Source: an uncultured Alphaproteobacteria bacterium (lineage in GTDB: Bacteria > Pseudomonadota > Alphaproteobacteria > HIMB59). Taken from it: 49,811 bases of DNA. The stretch's first letter is position 1; each line of letters starts with the position of its first letter. Below the pieces are notes generated by a model that saw nothing but the letters and a program-made list of their open reading frames with translations, made no database searches and had not been told where the DNA came from. The DNA lies in the NCBI GenBank assembly GCA_902610255.1, contig CACLUX010000009.1:1-49811 (forward strand), written 5' to 3'. The position numbers and the translations under genes were made by a program. Positions 18,371-26,973 of this stretch are shown piece by piece.

Positions 18371-19901
18371 CTTTATTAAAATTAATTTTATTTTTAATTA
18401 ATAAAAGACAAACTAAAGAGGGAACTACCATTAAAGCTGTAATGATGAAAAATAATCCCCAGTTGCCGCCTAACCCATCAACTAATGCTCCAGAAGAAGA
18501 AGCTAGTAAAGTTCTTCCTGCTGTTCCAACAGAGGCTAATAAAGCATATTGAGTAGCAGTAAAGCTACGATCAACTAAAAGAGATATAAATGCAACAAAT
18601 GCCACTGTTGCAAATGCTGCTGCTAAGTCATCTAATATTACCGCAAAGGCAAAAAGAGTTTTCGATGGTCCTACCCAAGCTAGTACTGAAAATAAAATAT
18701 TTGTACCGGCCATTGCGATACCTGCCACAATTAATGTTTTAAAAATACCAGATCTCATTGCTATAGCTCCACCAATGAGCGTAAATACAATGGTTGTAAT
18801 CCAGCCTATTGCTTTTGAAAATATTGCTATATCGCCCTTAGAAAAACCAATTTCCTTATAAAATACTAGACTCATTCTTCCAAGAAACGCTTCACCTATT
18901 TTGAATAAAAATACAAAAGCAAGAATTGCAATACCAATTTTCACTCCATTAATACTAAAAAAACTATTTAAGGGGTTTGCTACAACATTATTTAAATAAT
19001 AGAGAGTTTGAGAAACAGGATTATCCTCACCAAATCTTTGTATGTAAAATGAAAAAAAATAAAAGGCTCCTCCAATAACAACAAAAGCTAAACCGCCATT
19101 TGTAAACCAAATTTTTTCGAAGAATTTTCCAACTAAAAAGCATAATATTCCTATTGAGGCAAACAGGTATCCAGCATTTCTTACACTATTTACATTTGAA
19201 TTTGAGGAGTCAGTGTTTGTTATCTCTTGGAATCTCTCTTTATTAGACTCAGGTATAAATACCAAACCTACGTTACATAGCACTATAATTGCCATTAAAA
19301 AAATAAATGTTACTTGCCAATATTGTTCTACACCTGATAATTCGAGTTTCTCTGCTATTTCTAAACAAATAAAACCTCCAAGTTTAAAACCAGTCCACCA
19401 TCCAACAACGGCCATAGCTGCTCCTGCAGCCATACTTGAGGTTTCATCCCTTTTTATTTGTTCAATTCTTAGAGCATCGATTGTTATGTCTTGAGTAGCA
19501 GATGAAATAGCAATAGCTAATCCAACTCCAATTATTAAAGCCAAGTTTTGTGTTGGCTCTAAGACGCTCCATATAACAAGACATATTAAGATGACTGTTT
19601 GCATCATTATAATTATTGATTTCCTATGGCCCATCTTATTAGTCAAAAAAGGGAGTCTTAATCTATCGATTATTGGTGCCCATAAAAAATTAAATGCATA
19701 AACTCCAAAAATTAGTCCAGCCCAACCTATAGTGCTTCTACTTAAACCCTCCTCCTTTAACCACAAAGATAGTGCGCTTGCAATTAACACCCAAGGGAAA
19801 CCACTAATTATACCTAAAAGAAGAATACGTATCATTCTTCTGTCGTAGTAGGCCCCAAATAAAGATTTTAATTTACTAGAATCTATAGATACAGAACTCA
19901 T
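18363..19901 (-). CDS. AmpG-like MFS transporter
   Basis: A major-facilitator protein of 512 residues with about 12-14 hydrophobic helices. The opening part (SGFPWVLIASALSLWLKEEG, then FNFLWAPIIDRLRLPFL) matches the AmpG/PAT branch, whose best-known member imports anhydro-muropeptides for cell-wall recycling. The ATQDITIDALRIEQ segment and a late GTAGRTLLASSSGAL helix are also typical of this branch. AmpG is my best call, but acetyl-CoA transporters share the fold. It is 37 bases downstream of the membrane cytochrome c gene in the same direction. No ampD, nagZ or beta-lactamase gene is nearby. Confidence 0.85.
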   Translation of the reverse strand: MSSVSIDSSKLKSLFGAYYDRRMIRILLLGIISGFPWVLIASALSLWLKEEGLSRSTIGWAGLIFGVYAFNFLWAPIIDRLRLPFLTNKMGHRKSIIIMMQTVILICLVIWSVLEPTQNLALIIGVGLAIAISSATQDITIDALRIEQIKRDETSSMAAGAAMAVVGWWTGFKLGGFICLEIAEKLELSGVEQYWQVTFIFLMAIIVLCNVGLVFIPESNKERFQEITNTDSSNSNVNSVRNAGYLFASIGILCFLVGKFFEKIWFTNGGLAFVVIGGAFYFFSFYIQRFGEDNPVSQTLYYLNNVVANPLNSFFSINGVKIGIAILAFVFLFKIGEAFLGRMSLVFYKEIGFSKGDIAIFSKAIGWITTIVFTLIGGAIAMRSGIFKTLIVAGIAMAGTNILFSVLAWVGPSKTLFAFAVILDDLAAAFATVAFVAFISLLVDRSFTATQYALLASVGTAGRTLLASSSGALVDGLGGNWGLFFIITALMVVPSLVCLLLIKNKINFNKAS

Positions 19902-19938
19902 TATTTATATGATATTGAAAAATTAATGAATGAAAACT

Positions 19939-20457
19939 TTAATCGCTCAGAGAACTTAGCCATTTAATTAAATCGGCTCTATCTTGGTCTTTTTTTATAC
20001 CATTATAATTCATTTTTGTTCCAACTATATACTTTTTAGGTTTTAACAAAAATTTGTTTAACTCTTCAACATTCCAATCACCACCAAATTCTACCAAGGC
20101 TCCAGAATACGCAAAACCTTTCATAGACCCCTTTGATCTATTTACTATTCCCCACATAGCAGGACCTACTTTGTTTTCTCCACCTTTAACTTGTGTGTGA
20201 CAAGAGGCACATTTTTTAAAAATTTTTTCCCCGTTTTCCATACTTGCTGAAGCTAACATAGGTGTTATTTCAGGTAGAACCTCAAATATATTAACCTCTT
20301 CCTTTATTTCTGAAGAAACACCACCCTCTGGGACCTCAATTTTATAAGCTAGTTCATCGGGAAACTCTGGATGAATAGCCATATCCGCAACTTTGGAGAA
20401 AACAGCAGCTAATAAAAGGGCAAGGATTATTGCCCCTAGAATTTTATTGGTTTCCAT
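19939..20457 (-). CDS. Membrane-anchored class I cytochrome c (CycM/c552-like)
   Basis: One N-terminal membrane helix (residues 5-20, ILGAIILALLLAAVF) tethers the 172-residue protein; a linker of about 50 residues leads to a class I cytochrome c domain with heme-binding C83-A-S-C86-H87 and the distal Met149 in GTKMNY. GPAMWGIVNR and GFAYSGAL are typical of mitochondrial-like alphaproteobacterial cytochromes. Such CycM proteins carry electrons from the bc1 complex to the terminal oxidase in the periplasm. The gene is divergent from kdsB, an order common in Alphaproteobacteria. Confidence 0.93.
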   Translation of the reverse strand: METNKILGAIILALLLAAVFSKVADMAIHPEFPDELAYKIEVPEGGVSSEIKEEVNIFEVLPEITPMLASASMENGEKIFKKCASCHTQVKGGENKVGPAMWGIVNRSKGSMKGFAYSGALVEFGGDWNVEELNKFLLKPKKYIVGTKMNYNGIKKDQDRADLIKWLSSLSD

Positions 20458-20517
20458 ATCTGATAGAGAAGTCTATGTTTAAAAATATAGCACTTAAAAC
20501 GGATTTTTGTCGCATTA

Positions 20518-21237
20518 ATGAACGATACTTTAATAATTATTCCTATCAGATTAAAGGCATCTAGATTTCCAAATAAACCTTTTGCAAAGATTGGAGACTT
20601 GCCCATGCTTCATTATATTTACAAACGTGTATCAAATATCACGGACAATTTATTGTTAGCCATATGTGATCAGGAAGTAAGAGAATACTGCGAAGAAATG
20701 AAACTAAAATTTATCATGACAGACCCTAATCATATGTCTGGTACTGATAGAATTGGAGAGGCAGTAAGAAAACTAGAGGAAATGAAAAAATTTAAATTTG
20801 TAATTAATGTTCAAGGAGATATGCCATTCATTAGTGCCAATCACTTACAATTACTAAAACAGAAATTATTACAATTCCAAATTAGCACTTTAGCGTGTCC
20901 ATTTATTAACATTGATGAAGCTAAAAATAGTTCCAAAGTAAAAGTAACAATAGATCAACTAAATTATGCTTTAAATTTTTCGAGAATACTTGATAGCAAT
21001 TTAAAAATTAATAAAAATGTATTTCATCATATTGGAGTATATGCTTATCATAAAAAATTCTTATTAGATTTTATCTCTACACCACCAACACAAAGAGAAC
21101 TTGATGAAAAATTAGAACAACTTCGTATAATCGACACCAGTAAAATTGGAATTTCTGTCATAAAAGAGGAGATTTTGGGTGTTGATACAAAAGAGGATTT
21201 AGATAGAGTAAACCGATTAATTTTAAAAAATGAGTAA
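20518..21237 (+). CDS. kdsB: 3-deoxy-manno-octulosonate cytidylyltransferase
   Basis: KdsB makes CMP-Kdo for attachment to lipid A, so the organism builds a Kdo-containing lipopolysaccharide. The 239 residues show the nucleotide-binding start IIPIRLKASRFPNKPFAKIG, then HMSGTDRIGEA, VINVQGDMPFIS and the VFHHIGVYAYHKKFL segment with the usual HIGxYAY pattern. The Asp in VQGDMPF coordinates magnesium. It overlaps the start of pheA by 8 bases. Confidence 0.95.
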   Translation: MNDTLIIIPIRLKASRFPNKPFAKIGDLPMLHYIYKRVSNITDNLLLAICDQEVREYCEEMKLKFIMTDPNHMSGTDRIGEAVRKLEEMKKFKFVINVQGDMPFISANHLQLLKQKLLQFQISTLACPFINIDEAKNSSKVKVTIDQLNYALNFSRILDSNLKINKNVFHHIGVYAYHKKFLLDFISTPPTQRELDEKLEQLRIIDTSKIGISVIKEEILGVDTKEDLDRVNRLILKNE

Positions 21238-22069
21238 AAGAATATCTTTCCAAGGAGTTGATGGAGCTTACAGTCAATTAGCTGTAAATGATTTTTTTTC
21301 TGGTGCAGAAACACTCCCATGCAAAACATTTGAGATTGCTTTGAATGAAGCTGAGTTGGGTAACGTCGATTATGCTATGATCCCGATTGAAAATTCTGCT
21401 GCAGGGAGAGTTGCTGATATTCATCGTTTAATACCAAAGTCTAATTTGCATATAAACTTCGAACATTTTCAAAAAGTTGAACATAAGCTTTTAATTCATC
21501 CAGATAGTAAAATCGAAAATATTAAAAATATTTTAAGTCACGAACAAGCTTTGGCACAATGTAGTGATAAAATCCAAAAATTAGATTTAAATATTTTGAT
21601 TGGAGCTGATACTGCTGGCTCTGCAAAAACTATCTCTGATGAAAAAATACTTGATACTGCTGCAATTGCCTCAAGCTTAGCAGGTAAGACATATGGCTTA
21701 AAAGTAATTGATGAGAATTTTGCAAATTCTTTAAATAACATTACAAGATTCTATGTCATGTCTAATAACGAAAACTTAGAATTTGACAAAAAAAAGACCT
21801 ATATATCATCATTTCTATTTTCCGTAAAAAATACACCTGGTTCTTTATTTAAAGTAATGGGTGGTTTTGCAACTAATAATGTAAATATGATAAAACTTGA
21901 GAGTTATAATTATGGAGCTGACTTTGTGATAACACAATTTTATTGTGAAATTGAAGGACACCCTGAACAAGATAACACCAAACTTGCTTTGGATGATATG
22001 TATCATTACTGCTCAAAGGTCAGAAAATTAGGAGTTTTTGAAAAATCTCCATATCGGGTAAGACAATAA
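21230..22069 (+). CDS. pheA: Prephenate dehydratase
   Basis: PheA converts prephenate to phenylpyruvate for phenylalanine. The 279-residue form has only the dehydratase domain (1-180, with QGVDGAYSQLA, IPIENSAAGRVADIH and NNITRFYVMS) and a C-terminal ACT domain (about 190-275). No chorismate mutase domain is fused. The ACT motif reads KLESYNYG followed by EIEGHPEQ, the LESY form common in alphaproteobacterial enzymes rather than the ESRP of E. coli; phenylalanine feedback is likely but not shown. It shares 8 bases with kdsB and is followed by the SRP RNA gene. Confidence 0.95.
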   Translation: MSKRISFQGVDGAYSQLAVNDFFSGAETLPCKTFEIALNEAELGNVDYAMIPIENSAAGRVADIHRLIPKSNLHINFEHFQKVEHKLLIHPDSKIENIKNILSHEQALAQCSDKIQKLDLNILIGADTAGSAKTISDEKILDTAAIASSLAGKTYGLKVIDENFANSLNNITRFYVMSNNENLEFDKKKTYISSFLFSVKNTPGSLFKVMGGFATNNVNMIKLESYNYGADFVITQFYCEIEGHPEQDNTKLALDDMYHYCSKVRKLGVFEKSPYRVRQ

Positions 22070-22070
22070 C

Positions 22071-22099
22071 TTCATATTTTCATGTAATACTGCTATAAG
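22071..22099 (+). promoter_or_regulatory. Candidate promoter of the SRP RNA gene
   Basis: TTCATA (22071-22076) and TATAAG (22094-22099) are separated by 17 bases and place the start about 7 bases later, at the 5' end of the SRP RNA helix near 22107. Both hexamers deviate from consensus; the correct spacing and position are the main support. Confidence 0.5.
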
Positions 22100-22106
22100 A
22101 TAATTT

Positions 22107-22196
22107 GAGAATTACATGGGCAGTTTTTTATGCCAATCCGGTCAGGTTCGAAAGAAAGCAGCCGTAACATAAAGTATTGGGTCGTGTAATTCTCCT
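22107..22196 (+). ncRNA. ffs: Signal recognition particle RNA (4.5S type)
   Basis: The apical hairpin GGTTCGAAAGAAAGCAGCC (from 22146) matches the conserved SRP domain IV, which binds Ffh, including the asymmetric-loop AAGCAGCC. The ends GAGAATTACA (22107-22116) and TGTAATTCTC (22185-22194) form a perfect 10-bp terminal helix, giving a rod of about 90 nt without an Alu domain. The base changes from the common form are compensated (a C-G pair replaced by T-A). The tetraloop is GAAA rather than the usual GGAA. The position just before dnaX is normal for Alphaproteobacteria. The exact ends are within a few bases. Confidence 0.88.
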
Positions 22197-22207
22197 ACAA
22201 GCCTGTA

Positions 22208-23812
22208 ATGAAAAATCAATCAAAAATCCTAGCATTAAAATATAGACCTTCAAATTTTCGAGATTTGATAGGACAAGAGTATTTGGTTGATACCATCCAA
22301 AAATCAATTGAGCTTAATAAAATTCCTAATGCTTATATTTTCACTGGCATTCGTGGTGTAGGCAAAACAACAACTGCAAGAATTGTAGCTAAAATGTTAA
22401 ATTGCACAGTTTTTGATAACAACAAAAATCCTGATTTAGATAATTGTGAACAAGCTAAAGCTATCACTGAGGATAGACACCCGGATGTTATAGAAATTGA
22501 TGCTGCTTCGAACACAAGTGTAGAAAACGCAAGAGAGATAATTGAGAACGTAAAATATAATCCAGTTCTTGGAAAATATAAAGTTTACATAGTTGACGAA
22601 GTACATATGTTATCTAAAAGTGCTTTTAATGCACTACTAAAAACTCTTGAAGAGCCACCGCCTCACTCTAAATTCATATTCGCAACTACAGAAATATCTA
22701 AAGTTCCGATAACAATTCTTTCGAGATGTCAGAGATTTGATCTTAGACGAGTTGATAAGAGGACTTTATTAAATTTTTTAGAGGGTATTGCTGAAAAAGA
22801 GGCTATATCGATATCGAAGGATGCATTAAATTTAATTGTAAAGGCTAGTGAAGGTTCAGTTAGGGACTCACTTAGTATACTAGACCAAGCTAATGTATTC
22901 AAATCTCAAAAAGAAATTACTGTAGAAGAAATCATCAATATGCTTGGTTTTGCAAAGCAAACTGATTTATATGAATTATCTAAATATATTTTAAATAACA
23001 ATCTTCCAAAATTAATAGATATGCTTGATGAAATGTATCAAAGAGGATCAGAGACCTCTAAAATTTTAGAGGATATTATGAATTTAATAAATTGGTCATG
23101 TAAATTAAAGATAAATAAAGAACTTCTTAATGATGAGTTCTTAACTGAAGAAGATAAAAATTTTGCCTCGTACATTATTCAATTTGACCAAGGTAAGCTT
23201 AATATTTTTTGGCAAAGCTTAATGAAAGGGTATGATGAAATTAAAATTTCACCTCAACCACACATAACTCTTGAAATGATACTTCTAAGGTGTGCATTCC
23301 TATTAAATGATAACCAATCAACAGTCTCAGAAGAAAAAAAAAAGTCTGAAATCAATCAAAATATAGTTCAAGATTCACCTAACCTTGATCAAGTAATTCA
23401 AAATAAAGTAAATCAATTACCAGAGAAGTCTTTAAAAGATAAAATTGATATGCATAATCTATTTTTTCAATATTATGGAAAAAATTTTTCACCTTTGATG
23501 GCAGGAATTATTATGGAAAATATTCAAGTAATTGAATTCTCAGAAAAAAATAAAATACTCCATATCAATGTTATTGATAAAAATTTTAATGGAAGTGAAG
23601 AGTTATATAAAAACATTATGACTGACTTTGAGCTTGAGATCACTGAGAAAAAAGAAATAACAACTATAGAGAAAATCAAGTCTCTATATAAACAAGAGTT
23701 AATTGAGCAAGAAATGAAGACTGATGAATTTAAAAAAGTTCTTGCTAAATTCCCTAATGCAAAGATTATAGATATTGAAGAATTAGAAAGAGGTGACGAA
23801 AATGATGGGTAA
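22208..23812 (+). CDS. dnaX: DNA polymerase III subunit tau (and probably gamma)
   Basis: DnaX is the clamp-loader ATPase that organises the replisome. The 534 residues show the AAA+ domain with the start LALKYRPSNFRDLIGQE, Walker A GIRGVGKTTT (47-56), VYIVDEVHML, the ATTEISKVPITILSRCQRFD sensor/arginine-finger region, then domain III to about residue 370 and a tau-specific tail. Two features are odd. The zinc module normally has four cysteines, but only C66 and C80 remain (LDNCEQAKAI where CxxCxxC is usual). An A10-G run after domain III could yield a gamma-like short product. It begins 11 bases after the SRP RNA and overlaps ebfC by 11 bases. Confidence 0.96.
   Translation: MKNQSKILALKYRPSNFRDLIGQEYLVDTIQKSIELNKIPNAYIFTGIRGVGKTTTARIVAKMLNCTVFDNNKNPDLDNCEQAKAITEDRHPDVIEIDAASNTSVENAREIIENVKYNPVLGKYKVYIVDEVHMLSKSAFNALLKTLEEPPPHSKFIFATTEISKVPITILSRCQRFDLRRVDKRTLLNFLEGIAEKEAISISKDALNLIVKASEGSVRDSLSILDQANVFKSQKEITVEEIINMLGFAKQTDLYELSKYILNNNLPKLIDMLDEMYQRGSETSKILEDIMNLINWSCKLKINKELLNDEFLTEEDKNFASYIIQFDQGKLNIFWQSLMKGYDEIKISPQPHITLEMILLRCAFLLNDNQSTVSEEKKKSEINQNIVQDSPNLDQVIQNKVNQLPEKSLKDKIDMHNLFFQYYGKNFSPLMAGIIMENIQVIEFSEKNKILHINVIDKNFNGSEELYKNIMTDFELEITEKKEITTIEKIKSLYKQELIEQEMKTDEFKKVLAKFPNAKIIDIEELERGDENDG
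23334..23344 (+). other. Candidate dnaX slippage/frameshift site (A10-G)
   Basis: Ten A followed by G are read as GAA AAA AAA AAG, so A-AAA-AAG lies in frame at codons 378-379, the same heptamer as in E. coli dnaX. A -1 shift, or an RNA with one extra A, reads GTC TGA and stops at once, giving a product of about 380 residues that ends just after domain III, where gamma should end. An RNA with one A too few also stops within about ten codons. I see no strong upstream Shine-Dalgarno or downstream hairpin, so polymerase slippage is as likely as ribosomal frameshifting. Confidence 0.6.
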
Positions 23813-24128
23813 TATGGGCGGTATGATGAAAAAAGTCCAGGAAATGCAAACAAAAATGCAAGAAATGCAGAAGGAATTAGAAAATAAAACTGTTGAAGCC
23901 GAGTCCGGTGGTGGAATGGTCAAAGTGATTATGAATGGTAAACAAATTGTTCAATCTATTGATATTGATCCATCACTGTTATCTTCTGATGAAAAAGATG
24001 TACTGGAGGATTTAATCAAAGCTGCTCTTAATCAAGCAAAAGAAAAAGTTGAGGAAATGTCAGCTGAAGAAATGAAAAAAATAACTGGAGGATTACCATT
24101 ACCTCCAGGAATGAAGATGCCTTTTTAA
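23802..24128 (+). CDS. ebfC: YbaB/EbfC-family nucleoid-associated protein
   Basis: A small DNA-binding protein typical of the gene directly after dnaX. The chain of about 108 residues begins with a Met/Gln/Lys-rich helix (MKKVQEMQTKMQEMQKELEN), then the strand-rich core (VEAESGGGMVKVIMNGKQ) and the C-terminal GGLPLPPGMKMPF, which fits the family. I choose ATG 23802 over the GTG at 23793 because AGAGG (23789-23793) sits 8 bases before it. It overlaps the dnaX end by 11 bases and leads into recR two bases after its stop. Confidence 0.92.
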   Translation: MMGNMGGMMKKVQEMQTKMQEMQKELENKTVEAESGGGMVKVIMNGKQIVQSIDIDPSLLSSDEKDVLEDLIKAALNQAKEKVEEMSAEEMKKITGGLPLPPGMKMPF

Positions 24129-24130
24129 AA

Positions 24131-24727
24131 TTGTCACAAGACGAACTTCAAAAATTTATTAATTTAATTTCTAGACTACCTGGAATCGGTCAGCGCTCTG
24201 CGCAAAGAATAGCCTTATATTTGATGAAGAATAAACAAGAATTAATGTTACCTTTGGGAGAAAGTATAAAAGAGACTGCATCTGTGGTAAAAAAATGCAC
24301 TAATTGTGGAATATTAGACGTCATAGCTCCTTGCAAAATTTGCTCTTCAGATAATAGATCAAAAACTACTATATGTATTGTCGAAGATATGGCTGATGTT
24401 TGGGCATTTGAAAGATCTGGATATCATAAAGGTCTCTATCACGTTATTGGTGGACTTTTATCAGCCTCAAAGAATTTCACAGAACAAGATTTAAATTTAA
24501 ACAAACTCAAAGAAAGAATAATCAACAATCAAGTACAAGAAATTATTTTAGCATTGAGCGCAACAATTGAGGGACAAACAACAGCATTAGTAATAAAGGA
24601 TAAACTAGAAAATCAAAATATTAGAATAACCCAACTCGCCTATGGTGTTCCTGTAGGAAGCGAAATTCATTATTTAGATGATAATACTCTAGGAGCAGCA
24701 TTAGAGTCGCGTAAAAACTTAAGCTAG
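24131..24727 (+). CDS. recR: Recombination mediator RecR
   Basis: RecR helps RecFO load RecA on gapped DNA. The 198 residues have the N-terminal helix-hairpin-helix (LISRLPGIGQRSAQRIAL), a C4 zinc finger with C56, C59, C68 and C71, a Toprim domain (TICIVEDMADVWAFERSG) and the late Walker-like YGVPVGSEIHYLD. The start is TTG at 24131, two bases after the ebfC stop; there is no nearer ATG, and the N-terminus aligns well from this point. Family length is about 200. Confidence 0.95.
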   Translation: MSQDELQKFINLISRLPGIGQRSAQRIALYLMKNKQELMLPLGESIKETASVVKKCTNCGILDVIAPCKICSSDNRSKTTICIVEDMADVWAFERSGYHKGLYHVIGGLLSASKNFTEQDLNLNKLKERIINNQVQEIILALSATIEGQTTALVIKDKLENQNIRITQLAYGVPVGSEIHYLDDNTLGAALESRKNLS

Positions 24728-24728
24728 A

Positions 24729-24749
24729 TTTTACAGTAACACCGTAAAA
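24729..24749. repeat. Short inverted repeat after recR, possible terminator
   Basis: TTTTAC (24729-24734) and GTAAAA (24744-24749) can form a 6-bp stem with a 9-base loop, two bases after the recR stop and before the def promoter region. It is A/T-rich and followed only by a short T stretch, so it would be a weak terminator at best. Confidence 0.3.
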
Positions 24750-24800
24750 GTTTGATTTATTGCTACTAATAACTGTATAAATTAAACTATATTAAATTTA

Positions 24801-25313
24801 ATGTTAAAGCTTATTTATGCACCTGATCCCATATTAAAAAAAGATAGTGTATCTTTACCGCAAGTAGACGAACACCATAGAGAATTAATAAAACAAATGT
24901 ATGAAATTATGTATTCTGCAAATGGAGTAGGTTTAGCTGCTCCACAAATAGGTTTAAATATTCGCATATTTATTCTTGATGCTAGCTCCAGAGACGAAGA
25001 AAAAAAACCTATGACAATGATAAATCCTAAAATTATATCATTAGATGAAAATAAAGTACCATATGAAGAAGGTTGTTTATCTTTTCCGGAACATTTTGCA
25101 GAAATAGACCGTCCTGAAAAAATTAAAATGGAGTATCTTGATGAAGACAACTCAAAAAAAATTTCTACATTTACAGGTTTTGAGTCGAGGATCATACAAC
25201 ATGAATTAGACCATCTAAACGGAATTTTATTCGTTGATCATTTAAGTCGTTTAAAAAGAGATGTAATTTTTAGAAAGATGAGAAAGTATAAAAAAGAAAT
25301 AGAAAAAATTTAA
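24801..25313 (+). CDS. def: Peptide deformylase
   Basis: Def removes the formyl group from nascent proteins. The 170 residues contain all three family motifs: GVGLAAPQIG (42-51), EGCLSFP with metal ligand C92, and IIQHELDHLNG with H134, E135 and H138. Length is normal. Its stop is followed at once by the fmt ATG, giving the usual def-fmt pair that adds and removes formyl groups, and truA follows. The gap of 73 bases after recR probably holds the operon's promoter. Confidence 0.96.
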   Translation: MLKLIYAPDPILKKDSVSLPQVDEHHRELIKQMYEIMYSANGVGLAAPQIGLNIRIFILDASSRDEEKKPMTMINPKIISLDENKVPYEEGCLSFPEHFAEIDRPEKIKMEYLDEDNSKKISTFTGFESRIIQHELDHLNGILFVDHLSRLKRDVIFRKMRKYKKEIEKI

Positions 25314-26243
25314 ATGAAAAAAAAACGAGTAGTTTATTTTGGTTCACCAGAATTTTCACTACCTCCCCTAAAGACACTTTACCTTGGTGGGTATGATATA
25401 GTAGGGATTTACACACAAGAGCCAAAAAAAAAATTTAGAGGACAAAAAAAATATAATACACCAGTTCAACAATGGGCAGAAAGTCAACTTCTTCCTGTTT
25501 TTACTCCCAACACACTAGATGATAAATCTTTGAAAGAATTTAAATTATTAAAGCCTGATGTCGCAATCCTTTTTGCATATGGGAAAATAGTTCCACTAAA
25601 TTGGTTAAATACTCCTTTACACGGATTTATTAATATACACGCCTCGCTTCTACCAAGATGGAGAGGAGCAGCTCCTGTTCAAAGAGCTATCGAAAATAAT
25701 GATAAAGAAACAGGCATTAGTATAATGAAAATGAACGATCAAATTGATGAAGGCCCAATTTTAGCCCAACAGAATATTGAAATTAATGAATTAACTGATG
25801 GAAAGCAATTAATTGATCAAATTAGTCATGATTCTTGCTCATTATTATTCAACACGCTAAAAAAATATTTTATAGGCCAAGTCCAATTAAAAGAACAAGA
25901 CCATTCACAATCCACATACGCAAAAAAAATAGATAAAGTTGAAACACGAGTGGATTGGGGACTATCTGCAGATATAATTGAAAAAAAAGTAAGAGCCTTT
26001 TACCCATCACCAGCAATGTGGTTTAAATATAAGGGTCGAAGATTTAAAATTTTGAAAGCTAAAATTTCTAACAAACAAGATGATGAGGGTAAGATAATTA
26101 ATTTACCTCTTACTGTAGCATGTAAAAAAAACAGCCTAGATATTTTAAAAATTCAAGTTGAAGGAAAGAAACCATTAGATATTAAAGAATTTGCTTTAGG
26201 AAATAATCAATTTCAATTAAATACAATAATCGATAATGACTAA
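25314..26243 (+). CDS. fmt: Methionyl-tRNA formyltransferase
   Basis: Fmt formylates initiator Met-tRNA with 10-formyltetrahydrofolate. The 309 residues include the N-terminal YFGSPEFSLPPL, the catalytic set N107, H109 and D145 (INIHASLLPRWRGAAPVQ and MNDQIDEGPIL), and the C-terminal OB-like domain beginning near residue 205 with VDWGLSADIIEKKVRAF. The chain is of normal length. It overlaps truA by 8 bases. Confidence 0.96.
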   Translation: MKKKRVVYFGSPEFSLPPLKTLYLGGYDIVGIYTQEPKKKFRGQKKYNTPVQQWAESQLLPVFTPNTLDDKSLKEFKLLKPDVAILFAYGKIVPLNWLNTPLHGFINIHASLLPRWRGAAPVQRAIENNDKETGISIMKMNDQIDEGPILAQQNIEINELTDGKQLIDQISHDSCSLLFNTLKKYFIGQVQLKEQDHSQSTYAKKIDKVETRVDWGLSADIIEKKVRAFYPSPAMWFKYKGRRFKILKAKISNKQDDEGKIINLPLTVACKKNSLDILKIQVEGKKPLDIKEFALGNNQFQLNTIIDND

Positions 26244-26973
26244 TATAAAACTTACTATCGAATATCATGGTTTACCTTATTGTGGTTGGCAATATCAGAA
26301 AAATGAGAAAACCGTGCAAGGTGAAATAGAGAAAGCAATATTTAAATTTTCTGGTGAAAAAAAAACTATTCAAGGTGCTGGGAGGACTGATGCTGGAGTA
26401 CATGCTCTAGCACAATGTGCTAATTTTGAGTTAGAAAAAAAATTTGATGAATATCAAATTTTAAATGGAATTAATTTTCATCTAGGAACGGAAAAGATTA
26501 GAATTACTAAAGTAGAAAATGTGGATCAAGAATTTAATGCACGTTTTACAGCCAAGAGCAAAATTTATAATTATCAAGTTTTTAATAGTCAAGCACCATC
26601 AGTCATCGAGGATGATTTTAGTATACATATTCGTCAACCTTTGGACATAGACTCAATGCAAAATGCTGTTAAGTTGTTTCTTGGTAAGCACGATTTTTCT
26701 TCATTTAGAGCACAAGGATGTCAAGCTAACATACCACTTAGAACAATAGACGATGCCTCAATTGAAGTGAAAGGTAAAAAAATTATTTTTATATTTAAAG
26801 CACAGTCTTTCCTTTATCAACAAATTAGAATAATGGTCGGTTCTTTATTAGAAGTTGGATTAAAAAACAAAAATATTAATTGGATAAAAGAATTAATCGA
26901 AGCTAAAGATAGAAGCCTAGCTGGACCAACAGTTCCATCAAAAGGACTGATTTTAAGGGAGATTTCTTATTAA
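26236..26973 (+). CDS. truA: tRNA pseudouridine synthase A
   Basis: TruA makes pseudouridine at tRNA positions 38-40. The catalytic Asp is D52 in GAGRTDAGVHALAQ. Other marks are the start IKLTIEYHGLPYCGWQ, FNARFTAKSKIYNYQ, HDFSSFRAQG and the C-terminal FLYQQIRIMVGSLLEVG. The 245 residues are normal. Its TAA lies inside the upstream reading frame of the next gene, a glycosyltransferase that seems to begin at a non-standard start. Confidence 0.96.
   Translation: MTNIKLTIEYHGLPYCGWQYQKNEKTVQGEIEKAIFKFSGEKKTIQGAGRTDAGVHALAQCANFELEKKFDEYQILNGINFHLGTEKIRITKVENVDQEFNARFTAKSKIYNYQVFNSQAPSVIEDDFSIHIRQPLDIDSMQNAVKLFLGKHDFSSFRAQGCQANIPLRTIDDASIEVKGKKIIFIFKAQSFLYQQIRIMVGSLLEVGLKNKNINWIKELIEAKDRSLAGPTVPSKGLILREISY

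Noticed and set aside
23793..23801. GTG start for ebfC
   Set aside because: The GTG is part of the AGAGG/GTG ribosome-binding region; the ATG at 23802 has proper spacing.
24815..25195. 126-codon open frame on the minus strand inside def
   Set aside because: It is the mirror of the def coding frame, whose three catalytic motifs are complete; the antisense product has no recognisable domain.
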